From Bacilli bacterium (GTDB lineage: Bacteria; Bacillota_I; Bacilli_A; RFN20; CAG-826), in the NCBI GenBank assembly GCA_022641095.1, contig JALCDB010000002.1, positions 1-62,791 on the forward strand: a stretch of 62,791 bases of DNA, in the 5' to 3' direction. The position numbers and the translations under genes are program-made. This document shows, piece after piece, positions 8,626-15,960 of the stretch. Position 1 is the first letter of the stretch. Each line of letters starts with the position of its first letter. The notes below the pieces were generated by a model. That model saw nothing but the letters and a program-made list of their open reading frames with translations, did not search any database and was not told where the DNA came from.

Positions 8626-9420
8626 ATGGACGCCATCGCGAGAAAACGCCACCATGAGTCGTTCGTCTCCGGCATCATCAGGGAGAACCCCCTTTTCGTG
8701 GCCATTTTGGGCATGTGCCCGGCCTTGGCCGTCACCACGACCCTCGAGGCCGCGATCGGCATGGGCTTCCTCTTCAGTTTCGTCCTTATCTGCTCGAACG
8801 TCCTTATCAGCGCCCTCCGCAAAGTGATCCCGGAGGAAATCGAAACGCCGGCCTACATCGTCGTCGTCGCCACCTTCGTCACCATCGTCAAAATGCTATG
8901 CGAGGCCTATCTCCCCAACCTTTACGAGACGCTGGGCGTCTTTCTGGCCCTGATCGTCGTCAACTGCATCGTGCTGGGCCGGGCGGAGGCCTTCGCCAAC
9001 AAGAACACGGTCCTCGACAGCTTCCTCGACGGATGCGGAAACGGCATCGGCTATGCGCTCGGGCTCGTCGCGATCGCCTTCTGCCGCGAGGTTCTCGGCA
9101 CCGGAATGATCACTTTCGGCGATATCTTCACCTTCCTTAAAGTCAACGGGGAGTCGGTCCATCTTTATCTTCTGAAGGGACCGACCTGGGATTACTCCTT
9201 GTATCTGTTCGCGACGCCGGCCGGCGGCTTCATCGTCTTCGGCCTCATCATGGGCTTCCTCGCCTATCGCGCCAATAAGAAGAAGGACAAGGCCGCCGCC
9301 GAGCGGCGCGCCAAAGCCTTCGCCGCGGCGGAAGATAAGCCCGCGGACGCCCTTTCCGGCGCGACTAAGCCCGTCTCCCCCGCGAAGGCGGCGCCGATTA
9401 AGGAAGGAGGGGCCGAGTGA
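8626..9420 (+). CDS. rnfE: Rnf complex subunit RnfE
   Basis: A 264-residue membrane subunit homologous to RnfA. The conserved GMCPALAVTTTLEAAIGMG and VNCIVLGRAEAFANKN each carry a cysteine; in solved Rnf structures the equivalent cysteines of RnfA and RnfE hold an intramembrane [2Fe-2S] cluster. Six helices are expected. An unusual hydrophilic tail of about 50 residues, rich in lysine, alanine and proline, follows the last helix. The stop overlaps the rnfA start by four bases. Confidence 0.93.
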   Translation: MDAIARKRHHESFVSGIIRENPLFVAILGMCPALAVTTTLEAAIGMGFLFSFVLICSNVLISALRKVIPEEIETPAYIVVVATFVTIVKMLCEAYLPNLYETLGVFLALIVVNCIVLGRAEAFANKNTVLDSFLDGCGNGIGYALGLVAIAFCREVLGTGMITFGDIFTFLKVNGESVHLYLLKGPTWDYSLYLFATPAGGFIVFGLIMGFLAYRANKKKDKAAAERRAKAFAAAEDKPADALSGATKPVSPAKAAPIKEGGAE

Positions 9421-10010
9421 TGTACGCCTATTTCATTTCGTTTTTGCTCTCGATCGTGAGTTACACGCTGGTCGACAACGTCGTTTTGTCGCGTTTTTAC
9501 GGCATCTGCAGCTTCGTCGGCGTCGGCAACAAGGTCAAGTCCGCCTTCTCGATGGGGTTGGCCGTTGTCTTCGTCATCGTCTTAGCGACCCTCATTTGCT
9601 ACCCGATCTATTATTACGTTCTCGTGCCGGCCGCGCTTCCCTTCATGGACACGGTCGTCTATATCCTCGTCATCGCCAGTTTGGTCCAAGTGGTGGGCCT
9701 TTTCATCAAGAAATATTCGCCCGCGCTTTATAGGACCTTAGGCATCTACCTCCCTTTAATCACCACCAACTGCGCCGTTTTGGGCGTCGTGACGGAGAAC
9801 ACCAACAGCGGGCTCGATTTCGGGATGTCGATGGCCAACGCCCTCGGCACCTCGGTCGGCTATCTCCTGATGATCGTCGTCTTCGCGTGCATCCGGGTAC
9901 GCCTAGAGTCTTACAAGGCCCCGCGCGCCATGAAAGGGATCCCACTCGCGCTCGTGACGGCCGGCATCATGGCCATGGCCATCATGGGTCTGACGGGGTT
10001 AGGGCAATAA
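9417..10010 (+). CDS. rnfA: Rnf complex subunit RnfA
   Basis: A 197-residue membrane subunit with six helices. LSRFYGICSFVGVGNK and ITTNCAVLGVV carry the two conserved cysteines that pair with those of RnfE to bind the shared iron-sulfur cluster. Length and motifs are typical. One base separates its stop from the following small membrane gene. Confidence 0.95.
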   Translation: MMYAYFISFLLSIVSYTLVDNVVLSRFYGICSFVGVGNKVKSAFSMGLAVVFVIVLATLICYPIYYYVLVPAALPFMDTVVYILVIASLVQVVGLFIKKYSPALYRTLGIYLPLITTNCAVLGVVTENTNSGLDFGMSMANALGTSVGYLLMIVVFACIRVRLESYKAPRAMKGIPLALVTAGIMAMAIMGLTGLGQ

Positions 10011-10011
10011 G

Positions 10012-10272
10012 ATGGCTCTTTTGTCCCAAGGCGCCGCCATTGGCCTCACGATCGGCATCATCGCCTTTTTGCTCGTCGTCTTCTTCGTGAGTTTCATTAT
10101 CTATCGGAAAACGCCCGCGCCGAAAGGCTGCGAGCGGATCAAGCCCGACGAAGGGGCCTGCAAAGGCTGCTCTCAGGTGGGTTGCGACCTCTATGGCGAA
10201 TATCATAAGGGCGACAAACGCGACGACAAGAAAGACGACAAGAAAGACGGCAAAAAAGAGGAAAAGAAATAA
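10012..10272 (+). CDS. small Cys-rich membrane protein between rnfA and rnfB
   Basis: An 86-residue protein with one transmembrane helix (about 8-31), then four cysteines C40, C50, C53 and C58, then a strongly charged tail alternating K and D/E. The C-x2-C-x4-C spacing is the same as in the iron-sulfur site of the adjacent RnfB, so this may be an electron carrier or a diverged duplicate of the RnfB N-terminus; small FeoB-associated Cys-rich proteins look superficially similar. It is embedded in the rnf operon, one base after rnfA, and its stop overlaps the rnfB start, so an Rnf role is likely but inferred. Confidence 0.75.
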   Translation: MALLSQGAAIGLTIGIIAFLLVVFFVSFIIYRKTPAPKGCERIKPDEGACKGCSQVGCDLYGEYHKGDKRDDKKDDKKDGKKEEKK

Positions 10273-10595
10273 TGTACTGGTATATCCTTTATGGGGTTCT
10301 TGTCCTGGCGGGGCTTGGCTTTTTGCTCGGGGTGTTCGTGACCTGGGCCGCCAAAGTCTTCCGCGTCGAGGAGGATCCGCGCATCGCCGAAGTCGAGAAA
10401 CTGCTGCCCAACGCCAACTGCGGGGCCTGCGGCTTTCCGGGTTGCCACGCCATGGCGGAAGCCCTCGTCAAAGGCGAGGTCACCAAGGTTTCCTCCTGCA
10501 AGGCCGGGAAGAAAGAGAAGAACTACGATCCTATCATCGCTTATCTAGGCGCCCACCCGGGGAAAGACGGCAAAACCAACGTGCCGACCCTCTAG
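10272..10595 (+). CDS. rnfB: short RnfB lacking the ferredoxin domain
   Basis: A 107-residue protein that matches only the N-terminal part of RnfB: a transmembrane helix (about 4-26), the EEDPRIAEVEKLLPNANCGACG region, and one four-cysteine cluster site (C50, C53, C58, C76) of the PF04060 type. The C-terminal ferredoxin-like domain with two or more [4Fe-4S] motifs, which normally takes electrons from ferredoxin, is absent: after residue 80 only about 27 polar residues remain before a clean stop. No such motifs occur downstream in any frame before tRNA-Ala. Last gene of the operon; normal RnfB proteins have roughly 180 to over 300 residues. Confidence 0.85.
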   Translation: MYWYILYGVLVLAGLGFLLGVFVTWAAKVFRVEEDPRIAEVEKLLPNANCGACGFPGCHAMAEALVKGEVTKVSSCKAGKKEKNYDPIIAYLGAHPGKDGKTNVPTL

Positions 10596-10615
10596 GGGCA
10601 AAACGAGAAATCCTA

Positions 10616-10644
10616 TTGAGTGTCGCGATGGCGATGCGTATAAT
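10616..10644 (+). promoter_or_regulatory. promoter of tRNA-Ala/tRNA-Met
   Basis: TTGAGT (10616-10621), 17-bp spacer, TATAAT (10639-10644); expected start about 20 bases before tRNA-Ala. Confidence 0.8.
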
Positions 10645-10669
10645 AAACCCGCTGTCCACGGACAGAGAT

Positions 10670-10745
10670 GGGGCTTTAGCTCAGCTGGGAGAGCGCGTCC
10701 TTTGCAAGGATGAGGTCAGGGGTTCGAACCCCCTAAGTTCCACCA
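10670..10745 (+). tRNA. tRNA-Ala(TGC)
   Basis: Acceptor GGGGCTT pairs with AAGTTCC (two G-T wobbles). Anticodon loop TTTGCAA gives TGC. Canonical T-loop TTCGAAC and encoded CCA. Confidence 0.95.
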
Positions 10746-10758
10746 ATAGACACCATTT

Positions 10759-10835
10759 GGCTGAGTAGCCCAGCTGGTTAGAGCAGCCGGCTCATACCCG
10801 GCATGTCGAGGGTTCGAATCCCCCCTCAGCCACCA
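10759..10835 (+). tRNA. tRNA-Met(CAT), elongator type
   Basis: Acceptor GGCTGAG pairs fully with CTCAGCC, so it lacks the 1-72 mismatch of initiators. Anticodon loop CTCATAC gives CAT. T-loop TTCGAAT and encoded CCA. A tRNA-Ile2 with lysidine-modified CAT cannot be excluded by sequence alone, but a separate tRNA-Ile(TAT) exists at 15877. Confidence 0.85.
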
Positions 10836-10840
10836 AAAGG

Positions 10841-10876
10841 AAAAAACCTTCGATAGAATCGGAGGTTTTATTTTTT
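10841..10876 (+). terminator. terminator after tRNA-Met
   Basis: Imperfect hairpin CCT-CGAT / ATCG-AGG followed by a T-rich tract. It marks the left edge of the decayed accessory island. Confidence 0.75.
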
Positions 10877-10881
10877 AATGT

Positions 10882-11466
10882 ATGAGAAATGTATACGGAA
10901 TGTATCTTTTCTCATTTGCCCTCCCCTTTTCTCGCGGGGGCGTCACCGCCGATGATCCTGTCGAGTTTCTCCGACTGGTCCTTGGCGTAGTCCGCGCCTC
11001 CGACTCCTGGGCGGAGCTTCTCAAGAACAGGGAGATCAGGCAAAGCCTCCCGGCCCACCTTGCTTTCCTGGCCTCGGAGCCCTTCTGGGACCACCTCGAG
11101 AGGATGAGGAACAGCTATGGGTTCGAAAGGCTCCACGTCTCCTCGAGCCTGGCCAGGAACGAGCAGTCCGGATCCGACGGGGAGTCGGAATCGTACGAGT
11201 ACTACAACATCTGGCGGAAGATGCGCGCCTACACCTACAAGACGGACGCGTTCCACGCGCTGGTCGAGCAGCAGTCGCTCGGCTCGTCCGAGGGCTACCT
11301 CCAGGCGCCGCACTACAAAGGCCTCGACCCGTCCGCGGAGGACTACGACGACTCCGCCAACTACATCGTGAAAACGATGGTCGACTGCATGTCGGACTAC
11401 CGGAGCCTCGCCAACGGGAAGGCCGACGAGATCGCCGCCATGGCGGAAAAGGGGAACGATGCCTGA
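10882..11466 (+). CDS. orphan protein of unknown function, high-GC3 codon use
   Basis: A 194-residue protein not recognised as any family. It is hydrophilic and rich in acidic and aromatic residues (SESYEYYNIWRKMRAYTYK in the middle, SAEDYDDSANYIV toward the end), with no signal peptide or clear membrane segment. Third codon positions are almost all G or C, unlike the neighbouring chromosome where A- and T-ending codons are common, which suggests transfer from a high-GC donor. The true start is uncertain; the first 20 residues look unlike the rest. Its stop overlaps the start of the next small gene. Confidence 0.5.
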   Translation: MRNVYGMYLFSFALPFSRGGVTADDPVEFLRLVLGVVRASDSWAELLKNREIRQSLPAHLAFLASEPFWDHLERMRNSYGFERLHVSSSLARNEQSGSDGESESYEYYNIWRKMRAYTYKTDAFHALVEQQSLGSSEGYLQAPHYKGLDPSAEDYDDSANYIVKTMVDCMSDYRSLANGKADEIAAMAEKGNDA

Positions 11467-11596
11467 GGCCCCCGGTTTCCTTCCGACGGTCGCTGAGGTT
11501 GCGCTGGCCGCCGTGTGCGCGTTCCTCTTCGCCTCTTTCCGAGCCTTTGCGAAAATCGTCGAAAACGCCTCCGCGAAGCCGTGTGGTTATTTTTAA
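11459..11596 (+). CDS. small single-helix membrane peptide, unknown
   Basis: A 45-residue reading frame whose ATG lies inside the last codons of the preceding gene (AAGGGGAACG ribosome site just before), implying translational coupling. It has a hydrophobic segment VAEVALAAVCAFLFASFRAF at about residues 11-30. The upstream-gene/short-membrane-peptide pairing is seen in mobile elements, but no family is recognised. The next 145 bp hold nothing I can identify. Confidence 0.4.
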   Translation: MPEAPGFLPTVAEVALAAVCAFLFASFRAFAKIVENASAKPCGYF

Positions 11597-11743
11597 GTCC
11601 TCAAATGGGGCCCATTCCGCCTCAAGGAGAAGGTCAATTTGGAGCGGAAATAAATAAAGGTCCGGATTTGCCATATCGACGGCGGCGCCTGGGTCGGCGA
11701 CAAGTTTTGCCTCGAAAGGGGGGCAAAACATCCATTATTTAAA

Positions 11744-12222
11744 AGGAAAAACGGGGGAACGATCCCAAGAATGACAGGTTCAACTGCTCGCCCGAGGTTA
11801 TCCCTGACGACTACTACCTCCTTCAGAAAAGGCATCCTAAAGCGGTTTTCTCGCATCTGACGGTTTTATTTTTGCTTGATTACTCTGACCATGATCCCAT
11901 AAGGAAAGACATCACCGTGATCCGTGGCAGCAACTCTTCCCCTTTCCCGGGCGTTGCTGTCCATTATGTCAGCGGCGAGCAAGTCTTTTCCGACGTTATT
12001 GAGGTGAAGACGCCTCAGGGCCATACCGCAAAATGCTATTATATCGAAAGTACCTTAATTGATCTTCTTCAGAACAGGCCTTCCATTGGCCCCGCTCTAT
12101 TGTCGGCCGCCTTGAAGCGATACGCTTCCTCTTCCAGGCGACGTTTGCCTAAACTGATCGAAATCGGCAAATCGTTCCGGGTCGATAAACTTTTGGAGAC
12201 TTATTTAAAGGTTCTTTTATGA
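11744..12222 (+). pseudogene. remnant of an AbiEi-like antitoxin gene
   Basis: From an in-frame stop at 11741 the frame reads about 159 residues resembling the AbiEi type IV antitoxin/repressor after its DNA-binding part: IPDDYYLLQKRHPKAVFSH is the conserved block following the N-terminal winged helix, then the C-terminal domain continues to KLLETYLKVLL. No ATG is available before TTG at 11872, and the N-terminal helix-turn-helix is gone, so the copy is broken. Its stop overlaps the AbiEii start (TTATGA), as in intact abiE operons. Intact AbiEi has around 200 residues. Confidence 0.7.
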
Positions 12223-12479
12223 TATTTGCGAATACCCAATCTTTTGCCGAGGAGACCAGAAACCGTTCCGAGAAAACAGGGATAGGACGGATGATCGTTC
12301 AACGCCTCAACATGATGGAATGCTTTTTGGGCCGTTTATCTCATTCCTCATATCGCGATTCCTTTGTCCTCAAAGGCGGAGTTCTTGTAGGGGCGCTATT
12401 TGGGGCGACCCTTCGATCAACGATGGACATCGACCAAACTATTAAAGGGATTCCTCTAAAAAACCGGAAGTTGAACTAA
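12219..12479 (+). pseudogene. truncated AbiEii-like nucleotidyltransferase toxin
   Basis: An 86-residue fragment of the AbiEii/AbiGii family of nucleotidyltransferase toxins. FVLKGGVLVGALFGATLRST followed by MDIDQT matches the nucleotidyltransferase core (KGG, then R-x-T-x-D-I-D). The frame ends at a TAA right after the D-x-D, removing some two thirds of a protein that normally approaches 300 residues, so the toxin must be inactive. It overlaps the broken antitoxin by four bases. Confidence 0.75.
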
Positions 12480-12602
12480 TGGCTTTTGCGACGTTTTTTC
12501 GGTAGCCCCATTAACTTTCTTCGCGATTGATTCATAAGGCGAATTCCGGTGCGTTTGATTGAAGGAACGACAACGTTCCCGTTTTTTGAGGTTGTGGAAA
12601 AG

Positions 12603-13082
12603 TCACGGAAGGCGATCTTTCGCCGAATTCTCTTTCGCCTTGATGAAATCCTCGAAGTCCGAGTACCAGTTTATCGCGCTCGCCACGAACTCGTCGGTGA
12701 CCTCCGCCCTTAAAGCGATCTCGTGCGCCCCCATGCCTTTCGCGAAGATGGCGTCGACGACGTAAGGCAGCGGCAGGAGCTCCCGAAGCGAGGCGATCGT
12801 GGCCAGTCTCTCCGCCCTGTCGATCTCGGCCTTGGGCGAGCCCAAGCGGTAGAGGGCGCCCAGGCATAGATGGCATTTTTCGTGCGAGAGGGTTTCGAGT
12901 TCGCTCGCCCGTGACGGATTCCCGGATCCGCTCAGGAAAATGGCTTCCATTCCGCTTTTCCTCACGCAGGCGCCTCGGATCCCTTCCGGGAGCGAGGTGG
13001 TGCGGATCTCCGTTATGCCCTCCTTGGCGAGCGAATCCTCGTATTTTTCAAGTCTTGTCAAAGCGTTGTCTCGTGTTGCCAC
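12603..13082 (-). CDS. ImmA/IrrE-family metallopeptidase
   Basis: A 159-residue protein with the zinc-binding HEKCH (H-E-x-x-H) in LSHEKCHLCLGALYRLG near residues 87-91, typical of ImmA/IrrE peptidases that cleave XRE-type repressors of ICEs and prophages. The XRE gene lies 183 bp upstream on the same strand. The start is a GTG six bases after TAAAAT, consistent with leaderless transcription. Compared with ICE ImmA proteins it is of ordinary length. Likely function, cleavage of the neighbouring repressor, is inferred from the pairing. Confidence 0.8.
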   Translation of the reverse strand: MATRDNALTRLEKYEDSLAKEGITEIRTTSLPEGIRGACVRKSGMEAIFLSGSGNPSRASELETLSHEKCHLCLGALYRLGSPKAEIDRAERLATIASLRELLPLPYVVDAIFAKGMGAHEIALRAEVTDEFVASAINWYSDFEDFIKAKENSAKDRLP

Positions 13083-13088
13083 GACTAT

Positions 13089-13094
13089 ATTTTA
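13089..13094 (-). promoter_or_regulatory. -10 box of a leaderless promoter for the ImmA gene
   Basis: TAAAAT on the minus strand, followed after exactly six bases by the GTG start codon. Confidence 0.45.
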
Positions 13095-13265
13095 AGGCTT
13101 CCTGACCGCCTCGCGCCGGAATGCCGTTGGATTCGGCCTCATTCGTTTTGCACGGTTGCTCGTCTTGCGAAAACCATTGCCGTGGCAAGGAAAAACCGCT
13201 TTGTCAAAGGACATGAAAACCCCGCCTGTTCCAGCGGAGCCATTGGTCAGTCGACGCTGATCTTG

Positions 13266-13592
13266 TTATTTGCCTTTGCTCTCGTTTTGCTTCAAAAAAG
13301 TTTCAATCACGTTTTTGACGGCGGCTTTTTGGTCTTCGGTCAGTTCGGTGAGGTTCTTGCCGGAAAGGGCCAGAAGATAATCGTCGGAATCCATTTGGGA
13401 CTCGCCAAGAATATAAGAGGACGTAACATGAAAGTATTTGGACATTCTCTCCAAAGTCTCACTGGTAGGCGAGGGTTTGTTCGCCTCGTATCCCCAATAG
13501 GTTCGGCGGCCGATCATCAAATCGTCAGCCACCTTGTTTTGCGTGAGGCCGTTCTGTTTTCTTAGCGTTTTCAGTTTCTTGCCTATTGCCAC
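13266..13592 (-). CDS. XRE-family repressor-like regulator
   Basis: A 108-residue protein with a clear Cro/C1-type helix-turn-helix: LRKQNGLTQNKVADDL then IGRRTYWGYEANKPSP at about residues 10-45. The C-terminal half is helical and charged. It starts with GTG six bases after a TAGAAT box (leaderless pattern). Together with the ImmA-like peptidase downstream and the divergent AT-rich region it resembles the immunity module of an ICE or prophage. Region 13611-13700 repeats GCGAATAAA-like words that could be its operators. Confidence 0.85.
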   Translation of the reverse strand: MAIGKKLKTLRKQNGLTQNKVADDLMIGRRTYWGYEANKPSPTSETLERMSKYFHVTSSYILGESQMDSDDYLLALSGKNLTELTEDQKAAVKNVIETFLKQNESKGK

Positions 13593-13598
13593 GTAAAC

Positions 13599-13604
13599 AT
13601 TCTA
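13599..13604 (-). promoter_or_regulatory. -10 box of a leaderless promoter for the XRE gene
   Basis: TAGAAT on the minus strand with six bases to the GTG start codon. Confidence 0.45.
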
Positions 13605-13610
13605 ATTTTT

Positions 13611-13700
13611 TAGCGAATAAACGCGAAATCATACTTGCATAACAGCGTAAACCTGCTTATATATATACTTAGTTTCGCAATAAAATGCGAATAAATGAAC
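13611..13700. promoter_or_regulatory. candidate XRE operator region with GCGAATAAA repeats
   Basis: AGCGAATAAACGCGAAA near 13611 and TTTCGC-N8-GCGAATAAA near 13673 share GCGAATAAA words in direct and inverted arrangement around a TATATATACTT box, between the XRE gene and a divergent coding remnant. Binding is inferred. Confidence 0.35.
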
Positions 13701-13712
13701 AAGGAGGTTTTT

Positions 13713-13781
13713 ATTCCGAACGTTGATGAGCTTACAAAGAATCTCGTTAGAGTGCCAGCGTTTTCGCTTAAGGGAAAATAA
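13713..13781 (+). pseudogene. coding remnant divergent from the XRE gene, ATT start
   Basis: An AAGGAGG ribosome site at 13701-13707 precedes ATT CCG AAC, giving a 22-residue frame that ends in TAA; the same frame continues readable for another 31 codons after the stop. This looks like the eroded first gene of a right-hand ICE/prophage operon. No function can be assigned. The remainder to 13953 is AT-rich and contains nothing else I recognise. Confidence 0.3.
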
Positions 13782-13953
13782 CTCGAGATAGCAAAACATT
13801 TACTATTTCTTAATAAATGGCTACAAGTAAGGTCTTTTTGGTTAAAATCAAAATAGAAGAACGAGTAATAAAGCAATAACTATTTGACGCTTTTGCCTCT
13901 TTGTCATAGTCTATGGAAACGACGGAAAAACTGAGGGGATAGTCCATGGAATC

Positions 13954-14901
13954 ATGGTTGATTTAGCAGATGAAAAAATAGATAAATTCGCTAGGCTTTC
14001 CTTGGAGTCTTTCGCTGAACGCGAAGCGGTGTATTTCACCCTGCCTGATGGCCCTTCTCTTTTCACTTGCCCCTTCCGTTTTCTTTCCGGAGACGCAAAA
14101 AAACTTGGCTTCCGGGAGGGGCCGGTTTCTTTTTCGTCTTTTTTATGCGCGGATTTTGACGCGGTTGACTCAAAGAACAGATTCTCCTGCCAACGCTGCC
14201 TAGCCATGACGAAAGAACTTCGCCATGGGAACAAGGACCATTTTGAATTCGGCCTTTCGTATTTCACCGGGAAGAATCGGCATATTTTTTCCTGCTATCT
14301 GTCATATCTTAAAGATAAACGCGTGTTTCTGATTGCTCTTAGGAGACTGAAATCCCTTGAGCCGTTATTTGCCAACCTTATTCAGAAAGCGTTCGTCGAC
14401 AGCACGACGGGTCTTGAGAACAAGGATGTTTGCCTTCGCGCGATCAACTCACTGCCCTTAGATGGGAAATCATACGTCGTCTTCATGGATCTCAACAGTT
14501 TCAAGTTGGTCAATGACGTATACGGCCATGCCGAGGGGGATCTTATCCTGAAGAAGTTCGCGATGGCGCTCAAGGAAAACAAATCCAAGTGCTTGGAACC
14601 CTACCGTTTCGGCGGCGACGAATTCGTCGTCATTGCCCGGGATTGCTCGGAGAAATACGTATGCGATTACCTCGATAGGGTCCAAGACCATTTTTCCTTG
14701 TCGCTGAAGGAAAAAACATGCATGAGCTTTTCCGCCGGCATCATGAAGGCCCGCGGCTCTTTGGACTCGCCTTTATCCCTTATCACCCTTTCCGATCGCG
14801 CCATGTACCTGGCCAAGAAGAAGGGCTTGCCCTATTACGTGATCAGCGATCGGGAGATGAACTATTTTCTCGCCCATCCGATGAAGGACTCTCTCTTGTG
14901 A
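13954..14901 (+). CDS. GGDEF-domain diguanylate cyclase
   Basis: A 315-residue cytoplasmic protein. Residues about 1-145 form an unrecognised, PAS-like sensor region with several cysteines. Residues about 150-305 are a GGDEF domain: DSTTGLENKD opens it, YVVFMDLNSFKLVND carries the metal-binding aspartate, and the exact signature GGDEF occupies residues 220-224. No RxxD inhibitory site is found five residues before the signature, so product inhibition at that site is unlikely. It should make c-di-GMP from two GTP and is the only apparently active cyclase in the window, a possible source of the ligand for the riboswitch at 18222. A weak hairpin with T-run follows near 14932-14960. Confidence 0.9.
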   Translation: MVDLADEKIDKFARLSLESFAEREAVYFTLPDGPSLFTCPFRFLSGDAKKLGFREGPVSFSSFLCADFDAVDSKNRFSCQRCLAMTKELRHGNKDHFEFGLSYFTGKNRHIFSCYLSYLKDKRVFLIALRRLKSLEPLFANLIQKAFVDSTTGLENKDVCLRAINSLPLDGKSYVVFMDLNSFKLVNDVYGHAEGDLILKKFAMALKENKSKCLEPYRFGGDEFVVIARDCSEKYVCDYLDRVQDHFSLSLKEKTCMSFSAGIMKARGSLDSPLSLITLSDRAMYLAKKKGLPYYVISDREMNYFLAHPMKDSLL

Positions 14902-15109
14902 TTCCGTTTGCCTGGATTGCCCCTTGATCCGCGTAGAAACCATCTACAGGCTTTTTTCCTGCGAAAGAGTTGGTTGGGGAAAACGAATAAAAGCCAACGT
15001 GGGCAAAGCCGGTTCGTTGATTTTACCAAATGATTCCGGTCGATTCCTGCAGAGGATTTTCGGGACGCCGGCGGATTTCGTTAAATTTTCTTCATGGCGA
15101 TTAGGAAGC

Positions 15110-15115
15110 TATAAT
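15110..15115 (+). promoter_or_regulatory. -10 box of the flavin-reductase-like gene
   Basis: TATAAT 22 bp upstream of the ATG at 15138, with an AAAAGGAG ribosome site between them. Confidence 0.55.
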
Positions 15116-15137
15116 AATAAAAAAGGAGCGGATTGAT

Positions 15138-15695
15138 ATGCGAAAGAATTTTGGCGCCAAAGCGATGCTTTGCCCGGAGATGGCTTTGGTGGTGGGGACT
15201 TATGACGGAAACGGGAAGGCCAACGCGATGGTGGCCGCCTGGGGCGGCGTGGGCGACGATCAGGAAGTTGTGGTTTGCATCGGCGGGAACCATAAAACGG
15301 CCGATAACCTGCTTTCGAAAAAGGCTTTTTCCCTTTCGATCGGAGGCAAGGAATCCCTTTCGAAAATCGATTACGTGGGCGTCTTGTCGGGCAAAAGCAA
15401 TCCCGACAAGGTTACGGAGGCGGGGCTAACCCCCGAAAAGGGGGCATTCGTTGATGCCCCGACGTTTTCCGAGTTGCCGTTCGTCATGGAGTGCCGCCTC
15501 AAGAGTTACGACAAAGAGAGTTGCCGCCTTGTCGGGGAGATAGTCAACGTGGCGGTGGACGAAAGCGTTCTCGACGAGAAAGGCCGCATCGATTTTAGTA
15601 AATGGAGACCCCTCTGTTACGATCCTTTCAGCCAAAGTTACGTCGAAATCGGTCCTATTGTGGGTCCGGCTTTCCAGAAACCCCGGAAAGGCTAG
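15138..15695 (+). CDS. flavin reductase-like domain protein
   Basis: A 185-residue FMN-binding protein of the flavin reductase-like family. ALVVGTYDGNGKANAMVAAW is the usual strand-turn-strand opening and VVCIGGNHKTADNLLSKKAFSLSIGG the cofactor-binding region; the rest matches the YVGVLSGKSNPDKV block. These proteins reduce flavins or act as NAD(P)H oxidoreductases in anaerobes. An AAAAGGAG site precedes the ATG. It appears to be a single-gene unit. Confidence 0.88.
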   Translation: MRKNFGAKAMLCPEMALVVGTYDGNGKANAMVAAWGGVGDDQEVVVCIGGNHKTADNLLSKKAFSLSIGGKESLSKIDYVGVLSGKSNPDKVTEAGLTPEKGAFVDAPTFSELPFVMECRLKSYDKESCRLVGEIVNVAVDESVLDEKGRIDFSKWRPLCYDPFSQSYVEIGPIVGPAFQKPRKG

Positions 15696-15821
15696 ATAAT
15701 CGCCAGATTTTTTCGAGCCGATAGCGCAATCGAGCGGCCGCCCCTTTTTGTTTTCTCCCTAACAAAAACCGCAACAGGCCCAGTGATAGTCGATCGCCTT
15801 CCTTTTCCGTTGCGTTGCTCA

Positions 15822-15850
15822 TTGTTTGGGAAAAGGCAGGTGGTTATAAT
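15822..15850 (+). promoter_or_regulatory. promoter of tRNA-Ile/tRNA-Ser
   Basis: TTGTTT (15822-15827), 17-bp spacer, TATAAT (15845-15850). Confidence 0.8.
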
Positions 15851-15876
15851 AAACGGGCCATAAAGTCGTGGCTTTT

Positions 15877-15953
15877 GGTCCATTAGCTCAGCTGGTCAGA
15901 GCAGGCTCCTTATAAGGGCAAGGTCCGATGTTCAACCCATCGATGGACCACCA
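15877..15953 (+). tRNA. tRNA-Ile(TAT)
   Basis: Acceptor GGTCCAT pairs with ATGGACC. The anticodon loop CTTATAA gives TAT, which reads AUA directly. T-loop TTCAACC is canonical and CCA is encoded. The anticodon stem has a G-A mismatch at its base and one T-G wobble. Confidence 0.85.
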
Positions 15954-15960
15954 AAAATCC

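Noticed and set aside
10882-10895. Repeated ATGTAT words after the tRNA-Met terminator as an attachment site
   Set aside because: No second copy or tRNA 3'-end duplication was found at the other end of the island.
10912-11731. Minus-strand frames opposite the high-GC3 orphan gene
   Set aside because: They read as arginine- and proline-rich shadows of the plus strand without start signals; the plus-strand frame has a more protein-like composition.
13182-13565. 127-codon plus-strand frame opposite the XRE gene
   Set aside because: Antisense shadow of a clear helix-turn-helix gene, without a ribosome site or family resemblance.
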